A stretch of 64,000 nucleotides of DNA, taken from contig NW_024037059.1 in assembly GCF_015706575.1 (NCBI RefSeq), positions 35,970,129-36,034,128 on the forward strand, read 5' to 3'. The DNA comes from Patiria miniata (lineage: Eukaryota > Echinodermata > Asteroidea > Valvatida > Asterinidae). Of the stretch, positions 24,241 through 36,564 are shown piece after piece (the first letter of the stretch is position 1; every line of letters begins with the position of its first letter). The notes below the pieces were generated by a model that was not told the origin of the DNA, did not search any database, and saw only the letters and a list, made by a program, of their open reading frames with translations. Made by a program: the position numbers and the translations under genes.

Positions 24241-24660
24241 CAGTCGCATGCCCCACTCCTCACAGCTTTTACCCTGACCACAAGGTTACTAGCATCAAGA
24301 TGCTATTAAAGATCTTCAAACTTGATGGGAAGATAGCGAACATTGACTGGGATGCGTTCCCCCGCATCACGTACAGACCCGAGGTGAGCGCCGAGGAGCC
24401 AAGAACGACGCACTCTCGCTCCTCCCGAGAAATATTGACGTCTCTCGAGCCGAAGCCTAGATAAACAGTTTGAGGTAGGGCTGAAGAGGGAGCACTGGGC
24501 ATATAGCCCATCGTCTTGAATACCAGATAAGGACTGGGGGAGTCTGGCGAGTCTCCTCGCGGGGCTATTACGACAAGTGGAGGGGGGAAAGTCTGGGGCG
24601 ACGTCTTGAGAGAGAGAGAGAGAGAGAGAGAGTTGGCCGCCATGTTGAAAAGGCGTCGTG
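24241..24660. promoter_or_regulatory. GC-richer island with GA repeat
   Basis: The island holds an AG dinucleotide run (about 24609-24632) and, on the minus strand, CAACATGGCGGCCAAC starting near 24648, a YY1-like word that is also a plausible start codon. The minus frame 24269-24643 begins there and reads SLSLSLSL over the GA run. It has no known domain, and no upstream gene parts are visible. It is treated as candidate promoter or enhancer DNA. Confidence 0.2.
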
Positions 24661-24889
24661 TGATTTGGGGATGCTAAAGGCTGATAAACATACTAGGTCA
24701 ATGTCTTTCCATAGACGGAAATACAGATGCTCATTAGATATGAACTTGTTATTTATTATAAGGAAATGCTTGAAAAGTCTGATCAATGTATTTAAACAGC
24801 TACATATAATAAAGGTTATGCCTATGATAATTTTCAGTAGAGCTATGCACACATTTTTTTTGCTGAGTACAAGAACTTGCAAAGCACAT

Positions 24890-25018
24890 AAACTATCTGT
24901 TTAGCAGGTTGCTATTCCAAAAGCACTGACTGTTTCTCAGTCGATTTTTGCTTTACACATAAATTTTCTAAATCTAAGCAATATTTTCCTACTAAGTAGC
25001 TTCATGAAATTGGGCCCA
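24890..25018 (-). mobile_element. TGGGCCC-family repeat end
   Basis: Read on the minus strand it begins TGGGCCCAATTTCATGAAGC and continues with TTAG and AAGCA words. This resembles the start of the element at 27446-27690 (TGGGCCCGATTTCATGG). The other end is not recognisable. GGGCCC-type ends are found in PIF/Harbinger elements; the assignment is tentative. Confidence 0.4.
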
Positions 25019-26220
25019 GTGTACAAACTCTTACTTCCATGACCAGAAAAAAAAATTATATTAGTAAAAAATTATGGAGATGTACTGTAGTTCTATGGTT
25101 ACATGTACTCTGCACTGTAAACGGACTGAACTTTTGCCACCCCATTTGTCCAAATAAATCGGGCCGAGCGGTGTATCATCAAGCAAGCTTTGTTTCCAAT
25201 AGTCAATCCACGTTTCAATTAAAGACCGCGAAGCCCGGGCTGCACTCTTGCCAGACTTTTAACGGCCACAGAATCTGCCCCAGCCCTTGGGCTGTTACTC
25301 GGCGCTTGTTCCAATATTTGGGGATGAATTATTTCGGCAGGAACGGGAGGGCAAACAGTTGCAATGCTCCGGTGAGCAACCGTGATGACCGAAACAGCGT
25401 CACTTCACGCCGGTTATTTCTCACATATTTTAATCAAGTATCTGGCACGCCAACAAAATAACACCGCTTTCAAGTTGCATCCAGAAATAGGTGTCTACAT
25501 ATTTGGGTGAAGGACCCGTTTAGATTTTTACAGTAAAAACCGTGCCTTAAACGTTATAATTATTTTGTCCGAACTCCATGTGAAGGCGATGACCATGTCA
25601 TGAATTTAATGGCCCTATGTTTGTTTCTGTACAATTGCAGCACTGTGTGTTCAACTTTTGCTGATTTGCAGTGCGGGTACTTGCTGTGATTTAGCGAATC
25701 GGTGTTCGCATATCGTTTCTGCGAGCTGCATATCACTTGATAGATTTTGTTTCAGTGAATTGGGTCATCTACGACAATTGTTGCAAGAAGCATACGTGGA
25801 TTGATCATGGCAATAGGTTACCCACCATACTATGCAAAACCCGTGTTTCCTACAACAGAATTATGTGAACAAGATTCACATTCAGCGGCTCTTTGGATTT
25901 TGGATAGAGACAAGATGGTGGGTACCAGCGAATTACAAGAAGTGCATACACCTCGTCTCTCGGGACCAACCCCAAACCATTGTTGTCAGAACGACATTGC
26001 TGAACAAGGGGAATCTTGGGAGATTTGAATTATGATGACTGACAACAAACGAGGAGTGAATTCGGGCACTTACAAGGCAGGAACTGGGTCGGCAAATGGC
26101 CCCGCTTTGTTGATGTTCCGTCTCCTTCAGCCGTCCAACCCGGTCGGAACCGGGGCTCTACCGTGGCACTCTCCGGTGCGAAAATAACCGTGACAATCAA
26201 AATATCCTAACAAGAAACAC
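25019..26220. promoter_or_regulatory. GC-richer islands, candidate regulatory DNA
   Basis: GC-richer, CpG-containing pieces lie at 25120-25450 and 26040-26190. A 140-codon plus frame (25039-25461) spans the first. It starts in AT-rich DNA with an aliphatic stretch but has no domain I recognise and no clear splice context. Regulatory status is inference. Confidence 0.2.
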
Positions 26221-26704
26221 CGGGAACATGCTAAATACCTGGGCCAAGAGAAATAACGGCATTTTCGGAATTAATATGCAAGATGGACCGGGGTTGTTTA
26301 TGAAAACTTGGGTGAGCTGTTGGGAGGGGAAACAAATTCAGGAAGCGGAAGGGGTGGGGCTGTCAGCAATAACTGCGAGCAATGTTATCTTAAGTAACCC
26401 TCCTGTTTTCTTTGATTGTTTTTTTTTCTTCATCTTTCCCATTTTTTTTTCTGCATTGCCTTGAAATTTTCTTGGACAAAAATATTACATGCACAAGACT
26501 TTAAAGATTGCATGGTGGAGAATCATCACTGAATAAAAGAATTTATGATAGCATCATGGATGTGTATGATTCGGAGAAAAACTGGGGAACTCAACATTTC
26601 GGACACTGCACCGAGTTAATTTTTTTAGGGGAATCTATAAATATTATACACTGTACAGTGTACACGCACATGTACAAATGCATGTAATAAAATAAAGCAT
26701 GGAC
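26221..26704. other. AT-rich non-coding DNA
   Basis: There is no gene here; T-rich tracts lie near 26418-26452. Confidence 0.5.
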
Positions 26705-26714
26705 ACATGTACAT

Positions 26715-27009
26715 GGGAGTCAGGTTGGCGCAGTGGTTTCTTTCCTCGCCTTCCACTTCTCTATGGTCCGGGTTCGATTCCTGCCTTGGTCCACAAGTGG
26801 ATTGGGTTTTCTGTCCCTATACGTGAGTCTGTGGGTTTTCCCCATGATATTCTTCTGAGGTTTTCCTTCCACCTCTAAAACTGAAATTTCTTCTCGGTGT
26901 CTCCTCACTACAGGTTTCTTCAGGCTTGCGAGCTACAGTTCCATGGGTGCTTTTTGGGAATCCTTGGTTTCATTACCAAAAATGAATACATGTAATATTA
27001 ATAAAAATA
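26715..27009 (+). mobile_element. tRNA-derived SINE with target duplication
   Basis: The head carries a pol III A box (TTGGCGCAGTGG, 26725-26736) and B box (GGTTCGATTCC, 26771-26781) at tRNA spacing. A body of about 200 bp follows with the GTGGGTTTTCCCC word, and then an A/T-rich tail (AATATTAATAAAAATA). It is flanked by ACATGTACAT (26705-26714) and ACATGCACAT (27010-27019), a 10-bp target duplication with one change. It does not code for protein and would have moved using a LINE partner elsewhere. Confidence 0.8.
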
Positions 27010-27019
27010 ACATGCACAT

Positions 27020-27440
27020 AATGTGTAATCATTCCCCTAAATAAAATATTAGCCATGTCAGCCATCGAAACGATCAGTCCGCAGAATATAATTCTCTGTA
27101 AACTGAGATCCAAAAATGTTCCCCGGAAAGATTGGCACTTCCATCTTCAGAGAAAGTCACCAATTACTTAATTTCAATTTCATTTTGATTATTGAACTGG
27201 CAATTTTAATTATACTGCTTGTCTGAGACAACTGAGACAAGTGTACATCCTATGTACCTCACGAAACTGCAACTGTGAATCTGGCAAAATTGGATTTGCG
27301 TTATACATCGAAGAACATACAAGTAAGATGACAACATAAGGCAGACAACAAGTTAGAAGGGTATCTTTTCAATACTTATACCTTGCTAAGCTACACATTT
27401 GCTTAAATTTATCCGAAATGTTTTTAACATGTATGCATAG
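27020..27440. other. AT-rich non-coding DNA
   Basis: I see nothing definable. Confidence 0.55.
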
Positions 27441-27445
27441 CATCT

Positions 27446-27690
27446 GGGCCCGATTTCATGGTGCTGTTAACCACAGAATTCCGCGCTTACGATCACCATT
27501 TTGAGCTAACCGTGCTAGCCAAAAAAAATTCTGTGCTAGCCTTGTAAGCACAAAATAATTAGTTACGGGATGTACGCATGTGCAGAAGCCAAAATTCCTT
27601 GCTAACTGAAGAAAAATGCTTCCCGTAAGCATGGAATTTTCTGCTGCAATAAGCAGGGATTTTGTCAGTAAGCACAGCCAATGGGCCCGG
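27446..27690 (+). mobile_element. TGGGCCC-ended MITE (PIF/Harbinger-like)
   Basis: The left end TGGGCCCGATTTCATGG and the inverse of the right end (CCGGGCCCATTGGCTG) form short GGGCCC terminal repeats. ATC borders both sides (27442-27444 and 27691-27693). The interior is built from repeated GTAAGCAC / GTGCTAGCC words that can fold. There is no coding frame of note. GGGCCC ends with a 3-bp duplication fit PIF/Harbinger by family knowledge, with moderate doubt. Confidence 0.5.
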
Positions 27691-27693
27691 ATC

Positions 27694-29023
27694 ACATCAT
27701 TAGCACTTTGTGGTTGAGTATAAGTACTTCAATGCACCTTAAGGGTTTTTACATGTACCATAGAGGGTTTTATGGGATATTCTTGTTAAATGAAGCATGG
27801 CTAATGAATGATATTAGGAGGGAAACTGCTAACAATAGCATTGCAAATAGCACAGTAATCTAATTGATTTCCCTAGGCAAAATTTCTGTCAGATGCAAAT
27901 TTTTTTGAGTGGTGTTGAATTTGATTTGGGTAAAGTGTTGAATCATGTTTTATTATAATTACTTGGACAAGCTGGTCTAAAGTAAATCAACCAGATATAT
28001 TATTTGCTTCTGCACTTGTGTGACGACCTTTAAATTTTGGTGGGAAGAGATTGTGTTGAAAACATTGATGACATTTACTTCGAATTGAACCATTTTTTAA
28101 CAAGTACATGTACGTATACTCTTATAGTTTACAAAATGTAGACTTAATCGCTTTAATAAAAGGGCACATTTTTCCTTGCACTATAAGCTGCAGCTCTTAA
28201 ATTTTAGAAATCCTAACAGGGGCAAGGCCTTATATTTATTTGGAAATCCTGATTTCATTTTCTTTTGAAATCAGCAAGATTTCTTGAGAAAAACAAAATG
28301 CAGAAGTACATTTTTCTGACCACCTGCAAAAACCACTCTGGAACCATTTTCAGATTAAAAACTAATCCGACCGACGATTTTCTGGATTTGTTTCTCCGCT
28401 GGACTTGCCTGGCTCCCCGTGCTTAACACGAACACATTTCATTAGAATAATTGACTGTGATTGTCGTGGGCACAGACTAAGTGATTAGCCGGGATATCTG
28501 GCTCTTGTCTGCCTTCTCACAAACTCCATCTGGCAAATCACTCGATTGCGTTTGGGAGGCTTTTTAATTCAACCCCAATGTCATTATCTTAATGCTTTTT
28601 TTCTTGATGGGAAAGGCCGCTCTCTGCTGTAATTCTCCATCAGAGACCAAAATCCCACCTGCAAATTTGATAAATTGACAGTGTTTTTTTTTTTGGTGGG
28701 TAATGGCACAACAAACATTGTACGAACTTGTCAAGGCTGTCGCTCTATCATTTCTACGCTGCAATTCTTTTTAGGGTTTGATGAAGAAAATCTTTCTAGC
28801 TTAAAAAAAGTCAAAGGTTAAACAAAGAAGTTAAGTAGAGCTTAATTTGAACCTGTGATCTGCACTACAACCGCTTTAAAAAAAGACAAAAGCAATCAAT
28901 CAATCAATCGGAAGAGAGAAGTCTCTTCAAGCTTTTGAATAGATATATTTTGCCATTGTCAAAATTGTAGTATCTGTACACTGTTTGCATTTGTGTATGT
29001 ACTCGTCTTGTACTGTACATTAA
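27694..29023. other. Non-coding stretch with an island
   Basis: 28390-28640 is GC-richer and holds AAGTGATTAGCC and ATAATTGACTGTGATTG, homeodomain-like cores; it is a candidate enhancer without proof. An AATC repeat lies at 28891-28908. GGTTCAAATT (inverse strand, near 28846-28855) is B-box-like with no A box. Confidence 0.35.
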
Positions 29024-29027
29024 TTAA

Positions 29028-29242
29028 CCCTAACCTCCCCAAATCCATCGAAATCTATCCCCCCATTTTGGTGGATTTTGGGGACTTGGTCCTGAAGGTC
29101 TGGTTTGGCTAAACAGTGATGGAGTATGACTTGGGCCTGGAGGCCTAAACATGCTAAAGCAAAGCATGCATTGGAAGCAGTGTGGTTGATGGATTTGCCA
29201 GACTTGGTCCAGTACTTAGTAAATGACAGTAGGGAGTTAGGG
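29028..29242 (+). mobile_element. TTAA-flanked MITE, family A copy 3 (best preserved)
   Basis: Perfect TTAA flanks lie at 29024-29027 and 29243-29246. The left end is CCCTAACCTCCCC and the inverse right end is CCCTAACTCCCTACTG, so the terminal repeat is about 12 bp. The left subterminal hairpin uses CCATTTTGGTGGATTTTGGG. GACTTGGTCC occurs once in each half. In the middle are short palindromes such as AGGCCT and GCATGC. Length is 215 bp, with no transposase. CCCT-starting ends with a TTAA target match the piggyBac superfamily. Confidence 0.85.
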
Positions 29243-29246
29243 TTAA

Positions 29247-30639
29247 AATGTCTTCAAAAGGATCGCACTTTTAAGTGACCACTGAAATTGAAATGAATCA
29301 TCAAAAAAGGCATTTCTCTTTTGTAAACTCACAACACTTACACTCTTCCCCCCCCCCATAGTGCAGATTTGTACATCATTAATTTAAAGCACATCATGCC
29401 AAAACCACACTTGTCACAGCTGATCAATTACAAATGCAGTACCTATTTCCACATCCTGTTTTGTAACTCCTAATTGACATCAAAAAGGCATCTTTTGTGG
29501 ACGTTAAACTCTTGACATTTCCGGAGAGAGAAGGTACTAAAAAAAGTCATACTTTCAGTTGACACATAATTCCACCTGACACAGAAGAAGTCATATAACA
29601 GCCACGGGTGACGACATTTGCCCAACGCCGCTGAGTTCAGAATTTATGAACAGAGTAGCCATATTTGTAATGTCCCTCTTAAATAACCACCAGCTTCTGC
29701 GGTCTTACAGTTTGCCGAGGGTTGATATCCACAGTTGGCCGGACTGAACACGACCCAAACAAGATACGGCATCAGAGATCAGGGCTGGTGTATCCAACAA
29801 TTTAAACTGAGCTCCTTCTTCTTTTGAGAGGGGTGGGTGGGAAAGTTACACGGCTATCAACGCTGAACGGCAATAGGCCAAGCTGTAAAGGTATCCTATG
29901 CACATAGCCAGTGATACCCACACTTGAGCCTGGCTGGTTCTGACGGGAAGACATGAGCGCACATTGATTTTTGTCTCACGTTGTTCTACCGAGTGAAATC
30001 CTGTCCTTGGTAAACATGGGAAGACACACATGGAACAAACGACCCCCCTCTTGATCACGGGCCAGCACTGCCGACGACAGATTTTTGTCCGACGTCCTCA
30101 TTCAAAGGAATACACAGGGGAAAATAAAGCGACTGAAAAAAAAATGGGCAAGTGTTCTACATACATCTGGTTGCCTAAATGTTATCATGGATTGGTAGAC
30201 TTACCTAATTTATTTAGCGGATCGCAGAGCTCTGCGGACTAGGCTTGTTTGGAGTAACAGCGTCGCACTAGCACAATTTTGGACCAGGATGCCAGTCTTC
30301 GGTATTCGGTGAAGGTTAGTGGGATTTATGTGGGGAACTGTTTGTCATGGACCAGTGCTCATTATTACGGGAGGAAAAAACCTGCGAATCTCAACAATGT
30401 TTTTTCGGTGAAGTCACTGAACTAAAAACATCCATCGGGGAAAATGGCACACATAAAAGACATGATTTCTTTTTCATTTGATGGCCTGGCACATGAGATT
30501 GAGGAATACAATTAATAGTGAGGTCTAAAAAAATCTACGGATTATTTAAACCAAGATGGTCAATATATACAGTTTCAAATTTTTAGCAGTTTAAAACCCT
30601 TAAAACTGCAAAACACTCCACATCAATCACTGAACGCAA
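29247..30639. other. Non-coding stretch with islands
   Basis: A C10 run lies at 29348-29357. 29570-30100 is GC-richer and CpG-containing, with no convincing frame. A perfect 14-bp palindrome CGCAGAGCTCTGCG lies at 30223-30236. No gene was recognised. Confidence 0.4.
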
Positions 30640-30757
30640 ACTTTAACTGACGGCGCTCAGCACGCGGTTGCTGCTGGCAGTTTCGAATATCTGAATATTT
30701 GGTCAAACACAGTTTCGACTAATCGAATACTAAATCATTCGAAATTGGACATCCCTA
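30640..30757 (-). mobile_element. hAT-like MITE end
   Basis: Read inversely from 30757 it begins TAGGGATGTCCAATTTCGAA and continues with repeated ATTCGA / TCGAAA / ATATTCAGATATTCG words, the same style as the element at 52696-53182. The opposite terminus was not found, so this is a partial copy. Confidence 0.45.
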
Positions 30758-32097
30758 ACAACATAAAAATTGAAAACTTGTAACATTTGAGATAAAAACA
30801 TTTGAATATATTGAAGAACATGGGCAAAGCAACTTCAACTTTTTGTTTGAGATTTTCTCTCTCTCTCTACCTCAAGGTTTTTTTCCGACTCTTTGAGCTA
30901 GTGTCGTTTGTGTTCACTTTTTGAGTAATTCTTGGAAAAATGACAGCAGCAGCCATCTAAAGATAATCTTATTTACCACAAGGTTTTTTATAGAAGTAAA
31001 GTACAACTTAAAATGATTTTAAAAAAATCCAAACAAATAAAAAAAATGGATGAAAAACAATAATCAGTCGATCGAGGTATTATCAAGCAGACAACAATAG
31101 ATGAAGCAAAGAATTGCATCCAGAGCTAGGAAATACTTCAATGCCAAGATAAAACATAACGGGTACAAAGGTCTTCTTAATTCCAACAAGTTTAAATTCT
31201 TTCTAATTTGAATAAAAATTCACCCAAAACTCAAATAGGAACAAGACAATAAAGAATAAAATTCTCACAAATTACGACTGAATGTGTCTTTTTTTCCTTT
31301 TCTTACGAATAGTTCATTTTACATTAAAATTCAAGTGATTTTCACTCAATAATGTCAAGTCCCTATTTTCATTTCTTGGAAGTAAGTCAATGAGAACAAA
31401 TTAATAAAAAATACTTACTTTGACTAAATGCCGCATTCTTTTTAAAAAACTTCCAGTGAAAATTTGTGGGCGCTCATGCTCTTCGCACGCATCAACAATA
31501 AAAAACAGTGTTCGATCGTCAGTCCCTGAAGTGACAGCAAAAAAACCAACGCCTGAAACTCTTCTCAGAAAAGCACCACAGGCCGTTTCTCCCAAAAATT
31601 TCCGGAAAACGAAAAAATATCAGTTTTGTTGCTTGCGGTTCAGAGACTGGACTTCCACCACACTATTTGCAGGCTGCAACCCCAGGAGGAAAGAACACAA
31701 ACAATGTGCACTGGGCCCCTCTAATTGTTGCTAAATAGGACTGTGATTAGAGACAACACCCTGAAACCCAATCAGGTGGCATCAGCTGACCAATGTGTGA
31801 TCTGAACTAGTAGATGGTAACAGTGGCCGTTCTTAATCCAGGGGGTAAAACAGGAAACCTGTACGGTGTAAAAAGAAAATAATTTCCAAAGACTTTTATG
31901 CAAGTCTTTTGTGGCAGAGTTTGTCACAACTTTTGTGCTTATTAGAAGTCTAAGAAAGGCAGATTACTAATTTTAATGAGCCCGAATGTATGGAAGATGC
32001 ACAAAGCAGGTTGCAAAATGTTATGTAATATCATGGAGGAATATTGTTAGTGCCTGATGATTCCGTGCAGGTTTTCGCTCAGCACATACTTTTTGTC
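30758..32097. other. Mostly AT-rich non-coding DNA
   Basis: The 104-codon plus frame at 31420-31734 is lysine-rich and lacks any domain I recognise. It lies in a slightly GC-richer patch (31440-31700). A short CT run lies at 30855-30867. There are no RNA genes. Confidence 0.4.
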
Positions 32098-32355
32098 CTA
32101 TGGGCTCCATGCGCCAACGAAAAAGGGTGCCCTTTTACCTAGCAACAACGTCCCATGGGCGGGACATTTAGCTGGTTGACGCGCACCACTCCTTGTGTGT
32201 GACGCACGTACATCAGGGGATTTGTACTATGTACACGCAGTAGTACAACCGCGCGTCGCGGCAAAATATTGCAGTCGGGCAAGATGGCGTCGGTCGGCCA
32301 TCCCAAACTGTACTTCCTTTGCCGGTGAGGGGGTACTTATGAACGGAGCGGATAG
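32098..32355. mobile_element. CTATGGGCTCC-ended MITE
   Basis: The left end CTATGGGCTCCATGC and the inverse right end CTATCCGCTCCGTTC form a terminal repeat of about 15 bp. The next inverse bases of the right end (ATAAGTACCCCCTCA) match the copies at 2641 and 8127. Length is 258 bp; the interior is GC-rich, with CpGs and AAGATGGCGTC (32280-32290), close to a YY1 site. No target duplication is clear. The open frame inside is without a domain. Confidence 0.65.
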
Positions 32356-32867
32356 TCTTCAAATCTCGGGCTTGCTAGGCATCACAAACAGGCTACAGGC
32401 CTCAGCACAATATGATATAAAAGTTTTTTAGCTTGTGACTGTTCTTGAGTTGATTTCAGCTTCAATTTGCTAAGTCTCCCTGAAATATGGCTCAAACTGT
32501 TACGTCGACCACTCACTGTACACTCACGACAGCCCCCAGTAATGGCCAACGCATTGTGCCAATTGTTTTCTTTAATAGCGACTGGCTGGATGCCTTCTCC
32601 AGTAGTGGACAGCTGATGTACAGTGATGTGGTGCGCGGATTAATCTGCATGTTTTTGTAAGCTGCATGAGTAATGGCCATCCATTTAAATAAAATAAATA
32701 AAACCATTTTTTTTTGGGGGGGGGTAATTGTCCTTTACCTGCAGCAGAAGCTGAATTGCAAAGGATGCAGCAATACAATATAAGCTGCAGCCATGTACAG
32801 GCACCTTAGGCAGCAGCCATACGACCCATGTCTTACCATAGAGCACTGCCAGGGATTGAAGATGTTG
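32356..32867. other. Non-coding stretch
   Basis: A T run followed by G9 lies at 32707-32724. Minus-strand frames across this part overlap one another and the SINE to the right, so they are not taken as genes. Confidence 0.5.
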
Positions 32868-33033
32868 ATTTTTTTTGCAGAGGAAGGAAAACCGGAGAAC
32901 CCGGAGAAAAACCCTTGTGGCACAGGAGAAAATCAACGAACAACTCCACTCATATTTGAACCCAGCCAGGAATTGAACCCGGGCCACGGCAGTGACAGTC
33001 GAGCGCTTTACGCACTGCGCCACCCATGCTGCC
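32868..33033 (-). mobile_element. tRNA-derived SINE, minus strand
   Basis: Reading the minus strand from 33033: AAGGCAGCATGG, then an A box (GGGTGGCGCAGT, 33014-33025) and a B box (GGTTCAATTCC, 32969-32979). A second B-box-like GGGTTCAAAT lies at about 32956-32965. The body follows, with GTTTTTCTCCGGGTTCTCCG, then an A8 tail (T run at 32869-32876). It is shorter than the SINE at 26715 and of a different body type. Target duplications are not clear. Confidence 0.75.
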
Positions 33034-36000
33034 TTATTCCAAAATCACCTTTGCAAGCGACTTTTTATAAATGAACTTCCTCTGCAAATTCAAGAGCCGT
33101 GAAATTAAACAAAATAAGCTGGCAAGTTCCCAGGTCTTGGCAGCTTTCTTTGGCTTGGCATTCGGGACTGGCTGGCCCCACCACAAAGAAAGCAGAGCCG
33201 GAGTTGTTTATGTTTCATTTTCTACGGAGTCAGCCAAGCAGTAAGGTTAACCTTGTCAGTGAGGTGAAGGTGGTCTGGGGATTGAGTTGGGGGGGGGGGA
33301 ATCGGGAGGGGGGAATTTTGAGACACAGCGCTACCGAATTTAGGACGAAGTTGAAGTGGATTTGATTGGTTGGAGTTTCGTTGGTGCTTGATTGGACAGA
33401 GTTTATTCCACGTGGGAATTTATTGGTATCGTTTGACAAACGTTTCAAGAGAACATGTTCAATTGACTTTTCAAACGTGCAGATGCTCGAGAGTGCACAA
33501 AGATGAACATGAGCAATTGAAAAGAATTTTTGGAAATAAAAAAAATAAAATGCTGCAAACTGCTTACTGACTGGATTGGCCTGAAATATCCAAATCCAAA
33601 AAGTAAGAGCCTGGCCTAACGTTTTTTTACCCCTAAAAGGTTCTTTGTCTAAGGCACAGATCCTGCTAGCATCAAACCATTAGGCCCTCAAATATACAGT
33701 TGTTGAGACCAGTTGATATTCACTCGGCATGCATAGTTGTGGATAGTTGTCCAGATTGGTTCAAATACTTAAAGCTGTGGATTGTGGATGTGCATATGTC
33801 GATACTGAAGAATAGGCTGATGACTAACTATCAATTGATAGTGGTGGATAATTCACCAATACTTTACTTGGATTACTTAATCGGATACTTTACGTTGAGC
33901 TTGATTAGTTTTGAAAGTTTTAAGTTCCCAAATAAGGAATATGCCACTGAGTTAACACTTTGATAATTTAGGGAGTTTCTTGCCAAACAAGACAAGCAAA
34001 AGCCGCTTCCAGAAGGCACACAAATTGTACTCAGAATGGCTATTCATTGGAAGTCTTTTCATGCATCTAGTCTACACAATGGGTCGGATTATGGGATAAT
34101 CCTATACAATAGAACTGCCCGGCTCTCTTCCGAAGTCTACAACCAGCCTATTAAAGTCGCACGTCAGTCAGTCGGTCAGTCAGTCAGGAAGTTAGATACA
34201 AAGAGGATATACTAGGCTGTCCCTCTGGGACCTGCAAAATGTTTCCAATTGGTTCCTCTACCCCTCCCACAAATTCTGTGCTAAACCACTCCCCTCAAAA
34301 AGGCCCCCCTCCCTCCCCTTGACCTTGCCCCAACTCTGACCAAACCCAAAAAATTCAGGGAGAAAACTGCACAAACAAATTCAGGAAGCAGACTTTAATT
34401 AAAAATGGAAACTTTAGACGTCGCGGTCTTGTTTCACCCAGTTATTCCGAGGAATACCGGCAGAGTTCACTTCCCGGTGCAAAGTTAAACCGAAACTAGA
34501 TTTTCTTTTCTTTTTCTTTCTTTCTTTCTTCTTTCTTTTTTTTCTGTATAGACATTGTCAGTGTATAAAGGCATTGGTATGCCAAACACAATGATCGAAC
34601 GGAAATCATTAAGACAGAAATGTTGTTGTTTCAATTTCATTCACATAATAAACTGAAACATTTTGAATGAACTATGTGCATTAAGAACCCTATGTCCAAC
34701 TTGTGTTCTACAAGGTAAAGTAAAACTTTAACAATTAAACAAACGAAACACATGATTTTTAGTTTGACAACTGTTTCAATTTCAGATTTGTGGAATTTCT
34801 TTTAACATGCATCTGAGTGATGAAAGTTTCTGGTTAATACCGACAATCCACAAGTTTTGTCAACAGGAATGTGCTGGACTACTGTTAAATGCTTCTCAAA
34901 ACAGAGAACACAACAAATGAAAGTTTTCTGTCTTAGAATGAGGGGGAAGTGGACCCCAGAAGAAAATATATGGGTAAAATTAAATATGTACAAAGTTTAC
35001 GGGATTTGTGGGAACAAGAACAAGAAGAAGAAGCAGAAGAAGAAGAAAATCAGAACAAAAACAAAGGCTTTTTTTCAAAGTTTGCAGAAAAGCCAAAGAG
35101 CAACAATTCCTGATTTGATAACACATACATGTACATGAAGAAGTGACACTCTACCGTGAGAAATGAATTCAGAAAGAAATACATGTATTCCTCAAAAACA
35201 TTCCGAATTCATTCAAATACCATTCAGATTTTGTTCCAATGTTCCAATATAAAGAAGTACTTTCCTGTGAAGTGACCGCAAACTATTAGTTCAACGATTA
35301 AAATGGCTCTGTAGAAAAGAATCAGACCATGGTTTACAAATGTCTCACAAACATCGCCGGGACGGCACAAAAGGCGGCGGGGAAACAGTATCCATCAGAT
35401 GCCCAGGTGAACAAAAGCAATTTACCAAGCGAGAATAAAAGCCAAGTTTGAAGAGACGGACAAAAACCCGTCAAATCTTGTTTAGATTACCTATTGACTT
35501 TGAAGCTAGGGTGAAAGAGAACGGAAAGTGAATTTTTTCGGTGGCAGTGTCGGGGGGTGTACATCCACAGGAATGGGGAAACTACACACGAGGACAAAAG
35601 CCTCGTCGAAACCAAACTCCGGCGAGCAGTAAAACTACACCGGGGACTGAAAGCGGGACTGAAAACTCACACCGAGGAGAACTCGGCGACCGAGTGGAGG
35701 CGCGGGCTGGCCAACTTCTGACCCTGTTCCCGATACCCCCAAACACAAAAGCTGACCCGTAGCCTTCCCCGCCTGACTTGAGGTTAAGGCCTCAAATTTG
35801 AGCCGACAGGAAAACAAATTTCTGCGCCATGATAGCGGAGGGAGAAGGCATACCAACAGGTAACTGATCGTCGCAGACAACCTCGAGGGGAAGGGAAACA
35901 ACAACATGGCAGGAATCTGGTGCCTCCATTGTGGTGGGAGGTTGCGTTCAGGCTGTACTGGCCAAGAGTTAAGGATAAAGACTCGGTAATCCAACTTGAG

Positions 36001-36564
36001 CCTGAGAGGTAAACAGACCAAGTTGAAACAAGGTAACAGGGTGATAAGGCTCCTGACACAGCAGGGATGCCAAACAAAACTGGGTGATTCCAAGGAGAAA
36101 CTGACATCCTGAGTGTGGTCAATCCGTGTAGTTGATGGTCACCAGTGGTCTATGCCATGACACAGCACAGCTTACTACCAAACTACACGTAAACAAATAA
36201 GGTTCTCTTGCAAAGAAAGCATTCACTCCTCAGTAGTTCTTTATGGACAGACACCTACAATGGCTACATGTAATGAACAACAGGCAGAAGTTCAAATGTC
36301 TTTTCATCCAATTCATGATTGAACAAAGAAGACTGGGCAGTGCCCCACATTCTGCCAAATTAATTTAAAAAAAAATCGATTAGCCCAAGAGATATTAAAA
36401 TTAACACTACAATTTTCAGCCTGGATCATTCAAGATGTGCAATGAATAGATCTCCATATTGATATTATTGCCAGATCTGGAACTGAACAATCTCAGCTTT
36501 TTGGAAACTATAGGCCTATCCTCTTTTAAGCAGTGATCAATGTTGGACATGAGTGCGCTCACAT
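33034..36564. other. Non-coding stretch with simple repeats and islands
   Basis: A G11 run lies at 33289-33299. CAGT-type repeats lie at about 34159-34189, a CT/T-rich tract at 34501-34545 and an AAG repeat at about 35013-35050. A GC-richer block at 35340-36130 has several overlapping open frames on both strands, longest 152 codons on the minus strand (35635-36093), none with a domain. No gene was recognised; the GC-richer block is a candidate regulatory region by composition only. Confidence 0.4.

Noticed and set aside
28840-28870. B-box-like GGTTCAAATT on the minus strand
   Set aside because: No A box upstream; simple AATC repeat sits there instead.
31420-31734. Lysine-rich 104-codon frame
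   Set aside because: No domain, no splice context, and the region shows no codon-like third-position pattern that I can see.
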